A DNA stretch of 64,000 bases from Nocardioides caldifontis. Lineage in GTDB: Bacteria; Actinomycetota; Actinomycetes; Propionibacteriales; Nocardioidaceae. The DNA lies in assembly GCF_008087345.1 (NCBI RefSeq), contig NZ_VHIB01000001.1:124001-188000 (forward strand), given 5' to 3'. Below, piece after piece: positions 1-8,033 of this stretch. Both the position numbers and the translations under genes were made by a program. Positions within the stretch are counted from its first letter, which is position 1. Every line of letters starts with the position of its first letter. Below the pieces are notes generated by a model. That model saw only the letters and a list, made by a program, of their open reading frames with translations, was not told the origin of the DNA and did no database searches.

Positions 1-212
1 GCGACATCGAGCGCTGGGGCCTCGACGCGGTTTTCCCCGCGTTCTTCGTCGCGTTGCTGGTGACCGAGGTGCGGAGCTCCACCGGCGCGACTGCGGCGGT
101 GCTCGGCGGCCTCATCGCCTTGGCCCTGGTACCGGTCGCCCCGGCCGGCGTGCCGGTGCTCGCCGCGACCGCCGCGGCCGTCGTAGGGCTGCGCGGGAGG
201 CGGACCGCATGA
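1..212 (+). CDS. azlC: AzlC-type branched-chain amino acid exporter, C-terminal part (truncated by window edge)
   Basis: Only the last 69 codons are present, read from base 3, so the start lies outside the window. The residues WGLDAVFPAFFVALL are typical of the C-terminal half of AzlC proteins. The rest is hydrophobic, with a basic tail. AzlC and AzlD together form a branched-chain amino acid exporter in the inner membrane. The stop codon overlaps the ATG of the next gene (ATGA), the usual azlC-azlD coupling. The call rests on the short tail plus the azlD neighbour. Confidence 0.8.
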   Translation, partial: DIERWGLDAVFPAFFVALLVTEVRSSTGATAAVLGGLIALALVPVAPAGVPVLAATAAAVVGLRGRRTA

Positions 213-514
213 CGTTGTGGATTCTCATCGGGGCGTGCGCGCTCATGACCGCGGTGGTCAAAGGGATCGGCCCGTGGGCTCTTGGCGGCCGGGAGCTTCC
301 CGGCTGGTTCCCGTCACTGGTGACCGCGATGGTGCCCGCGCTGCTCGCCGGCCTGGTGGTCACCGCCGCCCTCGCCGACGGCCGCCGCATCGAGATCGGC
401 GCGGACACTGCGGGCGTCGCCGCGGCCCTCGTCGTCGCGTGGCGCGGCGGGTCGATGCTCGCCGTCGTCCTCGTCGCCGTGGCCGTCACCGCCGGGCTGC
501 GGCTGGTGCTCTGA
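209..514 (+). CDS. azlD: AzlD-type branched-chain amino acid transport protein
   Basis: A 101-aa, almost wholly hydrophobic protein with about three or four membrane segments, the normal size for AzlD. AzlD is the small partner of AzlC. The pair exports leucine, isoleucine and valine or their analogues. The ATG overlaps the azlC stop by 4 bp, so the two are translationally coupled. A 70-bp gap separates it from the next gene. The small size limits certainty, but context and hydropathy agree. Confidence 0.8.
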   Translation: MTLWILIGACALMTAVVKGIGPWALGGRELPGWFPSLVTAMVPALLAGLVVTAALADGRRIEIGADTAGVAAALVVAWRGGSMLAVVLVAVAVTAGLRLVL

Positions 515-584
515 CGCGCGCGATGTGGATGTCCGCGCGCTCCGGCGGGTGCGCCCGCGGTCGGGTCGGGTGCACACTGACCGG

Positions 585-1088
585 ATGCTCAAGTCTGGAC
601 CTCCGCCGCTGACCGTCGTCCGACCCGGGGAGGGCCGCACGGGCGACCTGGGGTCGATCACCGTCGACTTCAAGCTCATGGGCTCCGACACCGGCGGCGC
701 GCTGGCGATCGTGGAGCACGGGTTCCCGCCCGGCGCACTCGTGCCCCCGCACGTCCACACCCTCGAGGACGAGTACTCGATCGTCACCGAAGGTGAGATC
801 GGTTTCCGGTCGGGGGACCGCGAGGTCGTGCTCGGTCCAGGCGGCTACATCACCAAGCCTCGCGGAGAGGCCCACGCGATGTGGAACGCCAGCCCTGAGC
901 CGGCGCGGATGATCGAGGTGATCACCCCGGCCGGGTTCGAGCTGTTCTTCCGTGCCGTCGTGGACCTGCTCGAGGCCGGCGACGACGACCCCGAGCAGGG
1001 TGATCGCCTCGCCGCCCAGCACGGGCTGTCGTTCGTCGACACCCCCTGGCTGGCCGACGTCGTACGCCGCTTCAACCTCGACGCCTGA
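585..1088 (+). CDS. Cupin-domain protein
   Basis: A 167-aa single-domain cupin. The metal-binding motif is clear around residues 45-90: HVHTLEDEYSIVTEGEIGF, followed by a conserved glycine turn and a later histidine in PRGEAHAMWN. Such proteins fold as a small beta-barrel holding a metal. Their reactions vary widely (dioxygenases, isomerases, ligand sensors), and nothing here fixes the substrate. I chose the ATG at 585 because the cupin homology begins soon after it; an in-frame start at 525 would add 20 arginine-rich residues. It may be cotranscribed with azlCD. Confidence 0.75.
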   Translation: MLKSGPPPLTVVRPGEGRTGDLGSITVDFKLMGSDTGGALAIVEHGFPPGALVPPHVHTLEDEYSIVTEGEIGFRSGDREVVLGPGGYITKPRGEAHAMWNASPEPARMIEVITPAGFELFFRAVVDLLEAGDDDPEQGDRLAAQHGLSFVDTPWLADVVRRFNLDA

Positions 1089-1093
1089 GCCGC

Positions 1094-1119
1094 CCCGGCC
1101 CGGCCCGGCCCGGCCCGGG
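1094..1119. repeat. Pentanucleotide CCCGG tandem repeat between convergent genes
   Basis: Five perfect copies of CCCGG lie between the stop of the cupin gene and the convergent stop of the enoyl-CoA hydratase gene. The tract is self-complementary and could fold as a GC-only hairpin, so it may act as a crude bidirectional terminator. It is also a likely site of replication slippage. Confidence 0.7.
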
Positions 1120-1125
1120 CGACAC

Positions 1126-1872
1126 CTACTTCTGGCGGTTCAGGAAAGCCAGCATCGTCTCGCGCGCAGCGTCCGAGGCGAACAGCCGGCTCGACAGCTC
1201 CGCCACCGCCTCGCCGTCCCGCTCGATCCCCTCGAGCATGGCCCGGTTGACGATCCGCTTCGTCTCCCGCAGCCCCTGGGGGTGCCCCTTGCAGAGGTCG
1301 GTCACGATCCGGGAGACCTCGGCGTCCACCTCGTTCTCGGGGACCGCCATCGTCACGAGGCCGATGTTCGCGGCCGCGCGACCGTCGAAGGTCTCCCCGG
1401 TGAGGAACGTCCGCGACGCCGCCCGGCTCGTCATCCGCGGCAGGACGGTCAGCGAGATGGTCGCGGCGGCCAGCCCGAGCCGGACCTCGGTCAGCGCGAA
1501 CGAGCTGGTCGTGGATGCCACGGCGAGGTCGGTCGCGGCCACGATGCCGATGCCGCCCGCTCGTACGGCGCCGGTAACCCGGCTGACGAACGGCTTGGGC
1601 GACGCGACCAGCCGGCGCTGGAGCTCGACGATCCGCCGGGTTCCCTCCTCCATCCCGCCGCCGGCGGCCTCGGAGAGGTCGGCGCCCGAGCAGAAGACCG
1701 AGCCCTTCGAGGTCAGCACGACAACCTTGACCTCGTCGTCGGCCTCCGCGCGGTCCACCCCCGCGAACAGCTCGGTGACCAGCTGCCGGCTGAGAGCGTT
1801 GCGGTTGTGCGGGGCGTCGAGCGTCAGCGTCGCGACGGGACGCTCGACCTCGTAGTGGACGACCTCGGCCAT
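1126..1872 (-). CDS. Enoyl-CoA hydratase/isomerase family protein (last gene of the catabolic operon)
   Basis: 248 aa from ATG at 1872. It has the crotonase fold: an oxyanion-hole segment SKGSVFCSGADL near residue 60, and the second conserved stretch around RAGGIGIVAATDLAVA near residue 105. It hydrates or isomerises an enoyl-CoA. In a cluster with a methylcrotonyl-type carboxylase and isovaleryl-type dehydrogenase, the expected substrate is a 3-methylglutaconyl-CoA-like product, the role of LiuC or AtuE. The gene lies 11 bp after an acyl-CoA dehydrogenase gene. An alternative start upstream would add an arginine-rich extension and is unlikely. The substrate is inferred. Confidence 0.85.
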   Translation of the reverse strand: MAEVVHYEVERPVATLTLDAPHNRNALSRQLVTELFAGVDRAEADDEVKVVVLTSKGSVFCSGADLSEAAGGGMEEGTRRIVELQRRLVASPKPFVSRVTGAVRAGGIGIVAATDLAVASTTSSFALTEVRLGLAAATISLTVLPRMTSRAASRTFLTGETFDGRAAANIGLVTMAVPENEVDAEVSRIVTDLCKGHPQGLRETKRIVNRAMLEGIERDGEAVAELSSRLFASDAARETMLAFLNRQK

Positions 1873-1883
1873 GGGTGCTCCCC

Positions 1884-3050
1884 TCAGTAGGACTTCGGCA
1901 GCCCGAGGCTGAACGAGCTCACGAAGTTCAGGATCATCTCGCGGGAGACCGGGGCGATCCGGCTCAGCCGCGACGCGGTGAGCAGCGACGCGACGCCGTA
2001 CTCCACCGTCAGGCCGTTGCCGCCCAGAGTCTGCACCGCCCGGTCCGCCGCCTTGCACACCGCGTCGGCGGAGGCGAATTTCGCCATGTTGGCCGCCTCC
2101 CCCGCCGCCATGTCCTCGCCGGCGTCGTACAGCGCCGCCGCCTTCTGTGTCATCAGTCGGGCCAGCTCGACCTCGACGTGCGACTCGGCCAGCGGGTGCG
2201 CGATCGCCTGGTGCGCGCCGATCGGCGTCTTGAACACCTGGCGGGTCTTCGCGTACTCGACCGCCTGCTCCAGCGCCAGCCGCGCCATCCCCGTCGCGAA
2301 CGCGGACGCCATGATCCGCTCGGGGTTGAGCCCCGCGAACAGCTGCAGCAGCCCGGCATCCTCGTCACCGACCAGCGCGTCGGCGGGCAGGTGCACGTCG
2401 TCGATGAAGACCGAGAACTGCTTCTCGGGGCTGAGGATCTCCATCTCGATCGGCTGGTACTCGAACCCGGCGGCGTCGGTCGGCACCACGAACAGGCACG
2501 GCTTCAGCGAGCCGGTCTTCGCGTCCTCGGTGCGGGCGACGACCAGCACGGCCTGCGCCTCGTCGACCCCGGAGATGTAGATCTTGCGCCCCTTCAGCAC
2601 CCACCCGTCGGCGTCGCGGCGCGCGGTCGTGGTGATCCGGTGCGAGTTCGACCCGGCGTCGGGCTCGGTGATCGCGAACGCCATCGTGAAGCTGCCGTCG
2701 GCGATCCCAGGCAGCCACCGGCGCTTCTGCTCGTCGGTGCCGAACCGGGTGATCACCGTCCCGCAGATCGCCGGCGACACCACCATCATCAGCAGCGGGG
2801 AGCCGGCCGCGGCGAGCTCCTCGAGGACCGCGGCGAGGTCGCCGATCCCGCCGCCACCGCCGCCGTACTCCTCGGGGATCGAGACGCCGAGGTAGCCGTG
2901 CTTGGCGATGTCCTGCCACAGCTCGGTGGTCTTCTCGCCGTTGCGAGCCTGGCGGACGAAGTACTCCCGGCCGTACGACGACGCGAGCTTGCGCACCTCC
3001 TGGCGCAGCGACTGCCGCTCGGGGGACTCGACGAAGGGGATCTGGGTCAT
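1884..3050 (-). CDS. Acyl-CoA dehydrogenase
   Basis: 388 aa, full length for the family. The FAD/substrate-site signature FAITEPDAGSNSHRI lies near residue 126, and the C-terminal helical domain contains QTLGGNGLTVEYGVASLL. The usual C-terminal catalytic Glu (IYEGT context) is absent, whereas a Glu sits in GLNPERIMAS, the position used by isovaleryl-CoA and long-chain dehydrogenases. I therefore favour a branched substrate. The enzyme would introduce a double bond next to the thioester and pass electrons to ETF. The start codon overlaps the stop of the carboxylase alpha gene (ATGA). Confidence 0.88.
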   Translation of the reverse strand: MTQIPFVESPERQSLRQEVRKLASSYGREYFVRQARNGEKTTELWQDIAKHGYLGVSIPEEYGGGGGGIGDLAAVLEELAAAGSPLLMMVVSPAICGTVITRFGTDEQKRRWLPGIADGSFTMAFAITEPDAGSNSHRITTTARRDADGWVLKGRKIYISGVDEAQAVLVVARTEDAKTGSLKPCLFVVPTDAAGFEYQPIEMEILSPEKQFSVFIDDVHLPADALVGDEDAGLLQLFAGLNPERIMASAFATGMARLALEQAVEYAKTRQVFKTPIGAHQAIAHPLAESHVEVELARLMTQKAAALYDAGEDMAAGEAANMAKFASADAVCKAADRAVQTLGGNGLTVEYGVASLLTASRLSRIAPVSREMILNFVSSFSLGLPKSY

Positions 3051-5065
3051 GCGCTCTCCTGGCCGGGCTGGGTGACGTCGTCGGGCTGGACGGGGTCGTC
3101 GGGCTGGACGGGGTCGGAGTGGATGACGGCGAGGACGTCGCCGGCGGACACCTGGTCGCCGGCGGAGACCCCGAGGGACTCCACGATCCCGTCGTGCGGC
3201 GCCGTGATGGTGTGCTGCATCTTCATCGCCTCGAGCACCAGGACCGTGGCCCCGGCCTCTACGTGGTCACCCTGGGCGGCTCGCACCGAGACCACCGAGC
3301 CGGGCATTGGCGCGACCAGCGAGCCCTCGGCCAGCTGGTCGGCGGGGTCGGTGAAGCGAGGTGTTCTGGTCAGGCTGACATGATCACGCGGCGTCTGGAC
3401 GTCGACCGAGGAGCCGTGCACGTGGACGGTGTGTGGCAGCCGCACGCCGCCGTGCTCGACGACGACCCGCCAGCCGTCACCTTGCCTCACCTCGACGACG
3501 CGGGCGTCGAGCTCCGCGGACCGGTAGCCGTCGCGGCCCCCGAACCAGCCCACCCGCTCCTCGACGCCGGCGCGGTCGAAGACGGTGACCTGCGGCGCGG
3601 ACACCACGTTGCGCCACCCCGCCGGCACCGCCCGCTGCACCGGCCGCGCGGCGGCGGCCTCCTCGGTGACCGCGACCGCCGCGGCGAACAGCGCCACCGG
3701 GTCGCAGTCGCTGGTCGCGGCCCGCGGCAGGTCGTGGCGCACGAGGAAGTCGGTCCGCAGCTCGGCGGACACGAAGGCGGGGTGCTCGAGGACGTCGACC
3801 AGCAGGTCGCGGTTGGTGCGGATCCCGTGCAGCTCGGTACGCCGCAGCGCGCCGGCGAGCCTGCGCAGCGCCGCGTCCCGGGTCGGCCCCCACGCCACGA
3901 CCTTGGCGAGCATCGCGTCGTAGTGGGTCGACACCTCGTCGCCGGAGCGGAACCCGGTGTCGAGCCGGAGCCCGTGCCGCGCCGGGACGGACAGCTCCGC
4001 GTCGACCCCCGGCACCACGAACCGGTGCAGCGGTCCCGACTGCGGCTGCCAGCCGGCGGCGGGGTCCTCGGCGTAGAGCCGGACCTCGACGGCGTGGCCG
4101 CTCGGAGCGCCCTCCTCGACGTCCACCGGGGTGCCCTCGGCAGCGGCGATCTGGAGCGCCACGAGGTCGAGCCCGGTCACGCACTCGGTGACCGGGTGCT
4201 CGACCTGGAGCCGGGTGTTCATCTCGAGGAACCAGAACCGGGCGCGCGCCTCGTCGTACAGGAACTCGACGGTCCCGGCGCCGCGGTAGCCGATCGCCTC
4301 GCCGGCCCGCCGCGCGGCGTCGTGCATCGCGGTCCGCACGTCGTCGGGCAGCCCGGGGGCCGGCGCCTCCTCGACGACCTTCTGGTGGCGCCGCTGCACC
4401 GAGCAGTCCCGGTCGCCGAGGACCAGCACCCGCCCGGAGGCGTCGCCGAACAGCTGCACCTCGACGTGGCGCCCGTGCTCGACGTACGGCTCGAGGAAGA
4501 CGGTGCCGTCGCCGAAGGCGGACGCCGCCTCGGCCTCCGCGCGGGCCACCTCGTCCGCGAGCGCGTCGAGCTCCCGGACGACACGCATGCCCCGGCCGCC
4601 GCCGCCCGCGCTCGCCTTGACCAGCACCGGCAGGTCACCCTCGCCGACCTCGGCGGGAGCGAGCTCGGCCAGCACGGGTACGCCGGCGTCGGCCATCAGC
4701 TTCTTCGCCGCGACCTTGGAGCCCATCGCCTCGATCGACTCGGGGTCCGGGCCGACCCAGGTCAGCCCGGCATCGCGTACGGCGCGGGCGAACTCGGCGC
4801 TCTCCGAGAGAAATCCGTACCCGGGATGGACGGCGTCGGCCCCGGCCTTGAGCGCGGCCTCGACGACGAGGTCGGCGCGGAGGTACGTCTCCGCCGGGTT
4901 GTTTCCCGGCAGCCGCACCGACGAGTCGGCCTCGGCCACGAACGCCAGCCCCGCGTCGGCGTCCGAGTGCACCGCCACCGTCTCGATCCCCAGCTCCCGG
5001 CACGTCCGGAACACCCGCCGGGCGATCTCCCCCCGGTTCGCCACCAGCAACCTACGAATCGACAT
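3047..5065 (-). CDS. Acyl-CoA carboxylase alpha subunit (biotin carboxylase plus biotin carrier)
   Basis: 672 aa from ATG at 5065 (RRLLVANRGEIARRVFRT begins at once). Residues 1-450 are the biotin carboxylase with ATP-grasp loop KASAGGGGRGMRVV. The C-terminal carrier carries the biotin site EAMKMQH about 45 residues from the end. It carboxylates biotin with bicarbonate and ATP, and the beta subunit then transfers the carboxyl group to an acyl-CoA. The arrangement matches MccA/AtuF and M. tuberculosis AccA1. The last 20 residues contain a small duplication of DPVQPDD. The paired beta gene lies upstream across 159 bp. Methylcrotonyl- versus geranyl-CoA cannot be decided by eye. Confidence 0.92.
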   Translation of the reverse strand: MSIRRLLVANRGEIARRVFRTCRELGIETVAVHSDADAGLAFVAEADSSVRLPGNNPAETYLRADLVVEAALKAGADAVHPGYGFLSESAEFARAVRDAGLTWVGPDPESIEAMGSKVAAKKLMADAGVPVLAELAPAEVGEGDLPVLVKASAGGGGRGMRVVRELDALADEVARAEAEAASAFGDGTVFLEPYVEHGRHVEVQLFGDASGRVLVLGDRDCSVQRRHQKVVEEAPAPGLPDDVRTAMHDAARRAGEAIGYRGAGTVEFLYDEARARFWFLEMNTRLQVEHPVTECVTGLDLVALQIAAAEGTPVDVEEGAPSGHAVEVRLYAEDPAAGWQPQSGPLHRFVVPGVDAELSVPARHGLRLDTGFRSGDEVSTHYDAMLAKVVAWGPTRDAALRRLAGALRRTELHGIRTNRDLLVDVLEHPAFVSAELRTDFLVRHDLPRAATSDCDPVALFAAAVAVTEEAAAARPVQRAVPAGWRNVVSAPQVTVFDRAGVEERVGWFGGRDGYRSAELDARVVEVRQGDGWRVVVEHGGVRLPHTVHVHGSSVDVQTPRDHVSLTRTPRFTDPADQLAEGSLVAPMPGSVVSVRAAQGDHVEAGATVLVLEAMKMQHTITAPHDGIVESLGVSAGDQVSAGDVLAVIHSDPVQPDDPVQPDDVTQPGQESA

Positions 5066-5224
5066 TGCGCCTCCTGGCCGGCACGAGGAGGCCACCGCCT
5101 GCCGCGCGGTAGGTCGGCGTGCGGCGATGCATCAAGCAGCCTGGCCGCGGCGGCGAAGCCGACGCGCCGCTGCAGCATCGGCGCGCGTCGAGCGGACGCG
5201 CGGGGCGGGCCGCCCTCACCACAC

Positions 5225-6796
5225 TCACAGTCGAAACACCCCGAACTTCGACGTGCCTTCGACGGGCTGGTTGGCGATGACGGAGAGACAGATGCCCAGG
5301 ACGGTGCGGGTGTCCCGCGGGTCGATGACCCCGTCGTCGTACACCATCCCGGAGAGGAAGAGCGGCAGGCTCTGCTCCTCGATCTGCGCCTCCACGAAGG
5401 CCCGCATGGCGGCGTCGCCCTCCTCGTCGTACGGCTGCCCCTTCGCCTCGGCGGCGGCGCGGGCGACGATCGACATGACGCCGGCGAGCTGCTGCGGCCC
5501 CATGACCGCGGACTTGGCGGAAGGCCAGGTGAACAGGAAGCGTGGGTCGTACGCGCGGCCGTTCATCCCGTAGTTCCCGGCGCCGTACGACGCTCCCATG
5601 ATCACGCTGACGTGCGGGACGGTGCTGTTGCTGACCGCGTTGATCATCTGGGCGCCGTGCTTGATGATCCCGCCCTGCTCGTACTCCTTGCCGACCATGT
5701 AGCCGGTGGTGTTGTGCAGGAACAGCAGCGGGGTGTCGACCTGGTTGGCGAGCTGGATGAACTGCGCCGCCTTCTGCGCCTCCTGCGAGAACAGGATCCC
5801 CTGCGCGTTGGCGAGGATCCCGACCGGCCAGCCGTGGATCCGCGCCCACCCGGTCACCAGCGAGGAGCCGTACAACGGCTTGAACTCGTCGAACGCGACC
5901 TCGTTGCCCGGCCCCGGTCCGTCGACGACCCGGCGGATCACCTCGCGAGGGTCGAACGGCTCCTTGAGGTCGCTCGGGACCAGGTCGAGCAGCCCGTCGG
6001 GGTCGAGCTCCGGCTCGGCGAACGGTGCCGGCGTCGAACCGCCCTTGCGCCAGTTGAGCCGCGCCACGATCCGCCGGCCGATCCGGATCGCGTCCTCCTC
6101 GTCGACGGCGAGGTAGTCAGCCAGCCCGGAGGTCCGCGCGTGCATCTCCGCGCCGCCGAGCGACTCGTCGTCGGACTCCTCGCCGGTCGCCATCTTCACC
6201 AGCGGCGGGCCGCCGAGGAAGACCTTCGCGCCCTCCTTGACCATCACGACGTAGTCGCTCATCCCGGGGACGTAGGCGCCGCCGGCGGTGGAGTTGCCGA
6301 ACACCAGCGCGATCGTCGGCCGCCGGTCGGCGCTGGCCCGGGTCAGGTCGCGGAACAGCTTCCCGCCGGGGATGAAGATCTCCTTCTGCGTCGGGAGGTC
6401 GGCGCCGCCGGACTCGACGAGGTTGATCGTCGGCAGCCGGTTCTCCTGGGCGATCTGCGCGGCCCGGAACGCCTTCTTCAGCGTCCAGGGGTTGCTCGCG
6501 CCGCCCTTCACGGTCGGGTCGTTGGCGACGATCATGCACTCGACGCCCTCGACGACCCCGATGCCGGTGACCATGCTCGCGCCGGTCGCGAAGTCCGAGC
6601 CCCAGCCGGCCAGCGGCATCAGCTCGAGGAACGCCGACCCCTCGTCGACGAGCAGCTCGATCCGCTCCCGGGCCAGCAGCTTGCCGCGCTTCTTGTGCCG
6701 GGCGGCGTACTTCTCACCGCCTCCGGCGACCGCCTCGGCCTGGGCGGCCCGGAGCTGGTCGAGCTTCTCCAGCATCGCCTCCCGCCGAGTCGTCAC
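5225..6796 (-). CDS. Acyl-CoA carboxylase beta subunit (carboxyltransferase)
   Basis: 523 aa, with two crotonase-like halves. Conserved stretches include [35 protein letters not shown] and, in the second half, [19 protein letters not shown], all typical of methylcrotonyl-CoA carboxylase beta (MccB/LiuB, AccD1) and its geranyl-CoA relative AtuC. It transfers carboxybiotin's carboxyl group to the gamma carbon of a 3-methyl-2-enoyl-CoA. Translation probably starts at GTG 6796; ATG at 6775 is possible. It is followed by 159 bp before the alpha gene, the longest gap inside this operon. Confidence 0.92.
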   Translation of the reverse strand: MTTRREAMLEKLDQLRAAQAEAVAGGGEKYAARHKKRGKLLARERIELLVDEGSAFLELMPLAGWGSDFATGASMVTGIGVVEGVECMIVANDPTVKGGASNPWTLKKAFRAAQIAQENRLPTINLVESGGADLPTQKEIFIPGGKLFRDLTRASADRRPTIALVFGNSTAGGAYVPGMSDYVVMVKEGAKVFLGGPPLVKMATGEESDDESLGGAEMHARTSGLADYLAVDEEDAIRIGRRIVARLNWRKGGSTPAPFAEPELDPDGLLDLVPSDLKEPFDPREVIRRVVDGPGPGNEVAFDEFKPLYGSSLVTGWARIHGWPVGILANAQGILFSQEAQKAAQFIQLANQVDTPLLFLHNTTGYMVGKEYEQGGIIKHGAQMINAVSNSTVPHVSVIMGASYGAGNYGMNGRAYDPRFLFTWPSAKSAVMGPQQLAGVMSIVARAAAEAKGQPYDEEGDAAMRAFVEAQIEEQSLPLFLSGMVYDDGVIDPRDTRTVLGICLSVIANQPVEGTSKFGVFRL

Positions 6797-6817
6797 GTCT
6801 TCACGCCCTTTCCACGC

Positions 6818-6886
6818 CGAGTCGTCGCAACTTCAGTGAAGATGCGACGGGTCGACCGCTCAGGGCCGTGAAGATGCGACGGGTCG
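6818..6886. repeat. Imperfect palindrome plus extra half-copy (repeat family with GAAGATGCGACGG core)
   Basis: In the gap between two operon genes, TGAAGATGCGACGGGTCG occurs at 6836-6854 and again at 6868-6886. A diverged inverted copy lies at 6818-6835 and pairs with the first at 15 of 18 positions. A related copy at 43472 differs by one base over about 19. Both 6868 and 43472 abut the stop codon of a minus-strand gene, so they look like dispersed REP-like elements rather than chance. Confidence 0.6.
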
Positions 6887-6890
6887 GCGG

Positions 6891-8033
6891 TCATGAGGTG
6901 AAGCCCAGGAGCTTGGCGGCCAGGTCGTCGAGGACCTCGTTCGCGCCCCCGCCGATGCCGAGGATCCGGGCGTCGCGGTAGTGGCGCTCGACCTCGGTGC
7001 CGTGCATGTAGCCGGTGCCGCCGTGGAGCTGGACCGCCCGGTCCACGCAGTACGACGCCGCCTCCACCCCGAGCTTCTTCGCGTGCAGCGCCTCCACCAG
7101 CGGCTGCTCGCCGGCGTCGTAGCGGCGGGCGACCTCGCGGGTGTAGACCCGGGCCGCCTCCACGCGCCGGTGCATCTCGACGAGGGTGTGCTGGACGACC
7201 TGGTTGCTGATGACGGGGCGCTTGAAGGTCTGCCGCTGCCGCACGTACTCCACCGTCAGGTCGAGGCAGCGCTGGGCGGTGGCGTAGCCCTGCACGGCGA
7301 GCCCGACCCGCTCGGTCACGAACGCCATCGCGATGCGGACGAAGCCGGAGTTCTCCTCGCCGACGAGGTTCTCGACCGGCACCCGCGCGGCGCTGAACGA
7401 GAGCTCGGCAGTGTCGGAGCAGTGCCACCCCATCTTGTCGAGCTGACGAGACACCTCGAACCCCGGCGTGCCCTTCTCGACGACCAGGAGGCTGATCCCC
7501 TTGTGGCCCGCATCGCCGGTGCGGACCGCGGTGGTGACGTAGTCGGCGCGGACGCCGGAGGTGATGAACGTCTTGGCGCCGTTGACCACGTAGTGGTCGC
7601 CGTCGCGCACCGCCCGCGTCCGGATGTTCGCCACGTCAGAGCCGCCGTCGGGCTCGGTGATCGCCAGCGAGCCGATCAGCTCACCGGCGAGGGTCGGCCG
7701 CACGAACCGGTCGACCAGGTCGGCGTTGCCGCTGGCTGCGATGTGCGGCAGCGCGATCCCGTTGGTGAAGAGCCCGGCGACCAGCCCGCCCGAAGCGCCG
7801 GCCTCGATGAACGCCTCGGTCATCGCCACGGTCTCGAGGAGCCCGCCGCCGCTGCCGCCCATCTCCTCGGGGAACGAGACTCCGATGAACCCCTGCTTGG
7901 CGGCCTTGACGTGGAGCTCGCGCGGGATGGAGTTGTCGTCCTCCCACTGCTGGAGGTACGGCGCGACCTCGCGCTCGACGAAGGTGCGCGCACTCGCACG
8001 CAGCGCTTCTTGTTCCTCCGACCAATAACTCAC
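6891..8033 (-). CDS. Acyl-CoA dehydrogenase (isovaleryl-/citronellyl-type)
   Basis: 380 aa from GTG 8033 (SYWSEEQEALRAS follows). Family signatures include LAITEPDGGSDVANI near residue 130, KTFITSGVRADYV, and VQLHGGTGYMHGTEVERHY near the C-terminus. As in the other dehydrogenase of this operon, the C-terminal catalytic Glu position reads GIGGGANEVL, and a Glu in FVTERVGLAVQGYA could serve, as in isovaleryl-CoA dehydrogenase. It probably oxidises a branched or isoprenoid acyl-CoA ahead of the carboxylase. The GTG overlaps the stop of atuA (GTGA), so the two are coupled. Confidence 0.88.
   Translation of the reverse strand: MSYWSEEQEALRASARTFVEREVAPYLQQWEDDNSIPRELHVKAAKQGFIGVSFPEEMGGSGGGLLETVAMTEAFIEAGASGGLVAGLFTNGIALPHIAASGNADLVDRFVRPTLAGELIGSLAITEPDGGSDVANIRTRAVRDGDHYVVNGAKTFITSGVRADYVTTAVRTGDAGHKGISLLVVEKGTPGFEVSRQLDKMGWHCSDTAELSFSAARVPVENLVGEENSGFVRIAMAFVTERVGLAVQGYATAQRCLDLTVEYVRQRQTFKRPVISNQVVQHTLVEMHRRVEAARVYTREVARRYDAGEQPLVEALHAKKLGVEAASYCVDRAVQLHGGTGYMHGTEVERHYRDARILGIGGGANEVLDDLAAKLLGFTS

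Noticed and set aside
3119-6871. Very long plus-strand open frame across the carboxylase genes
   Set aside because: It is an antisense shadow caused by high GC; the minus strand has full, conserved carboxylase proteins.
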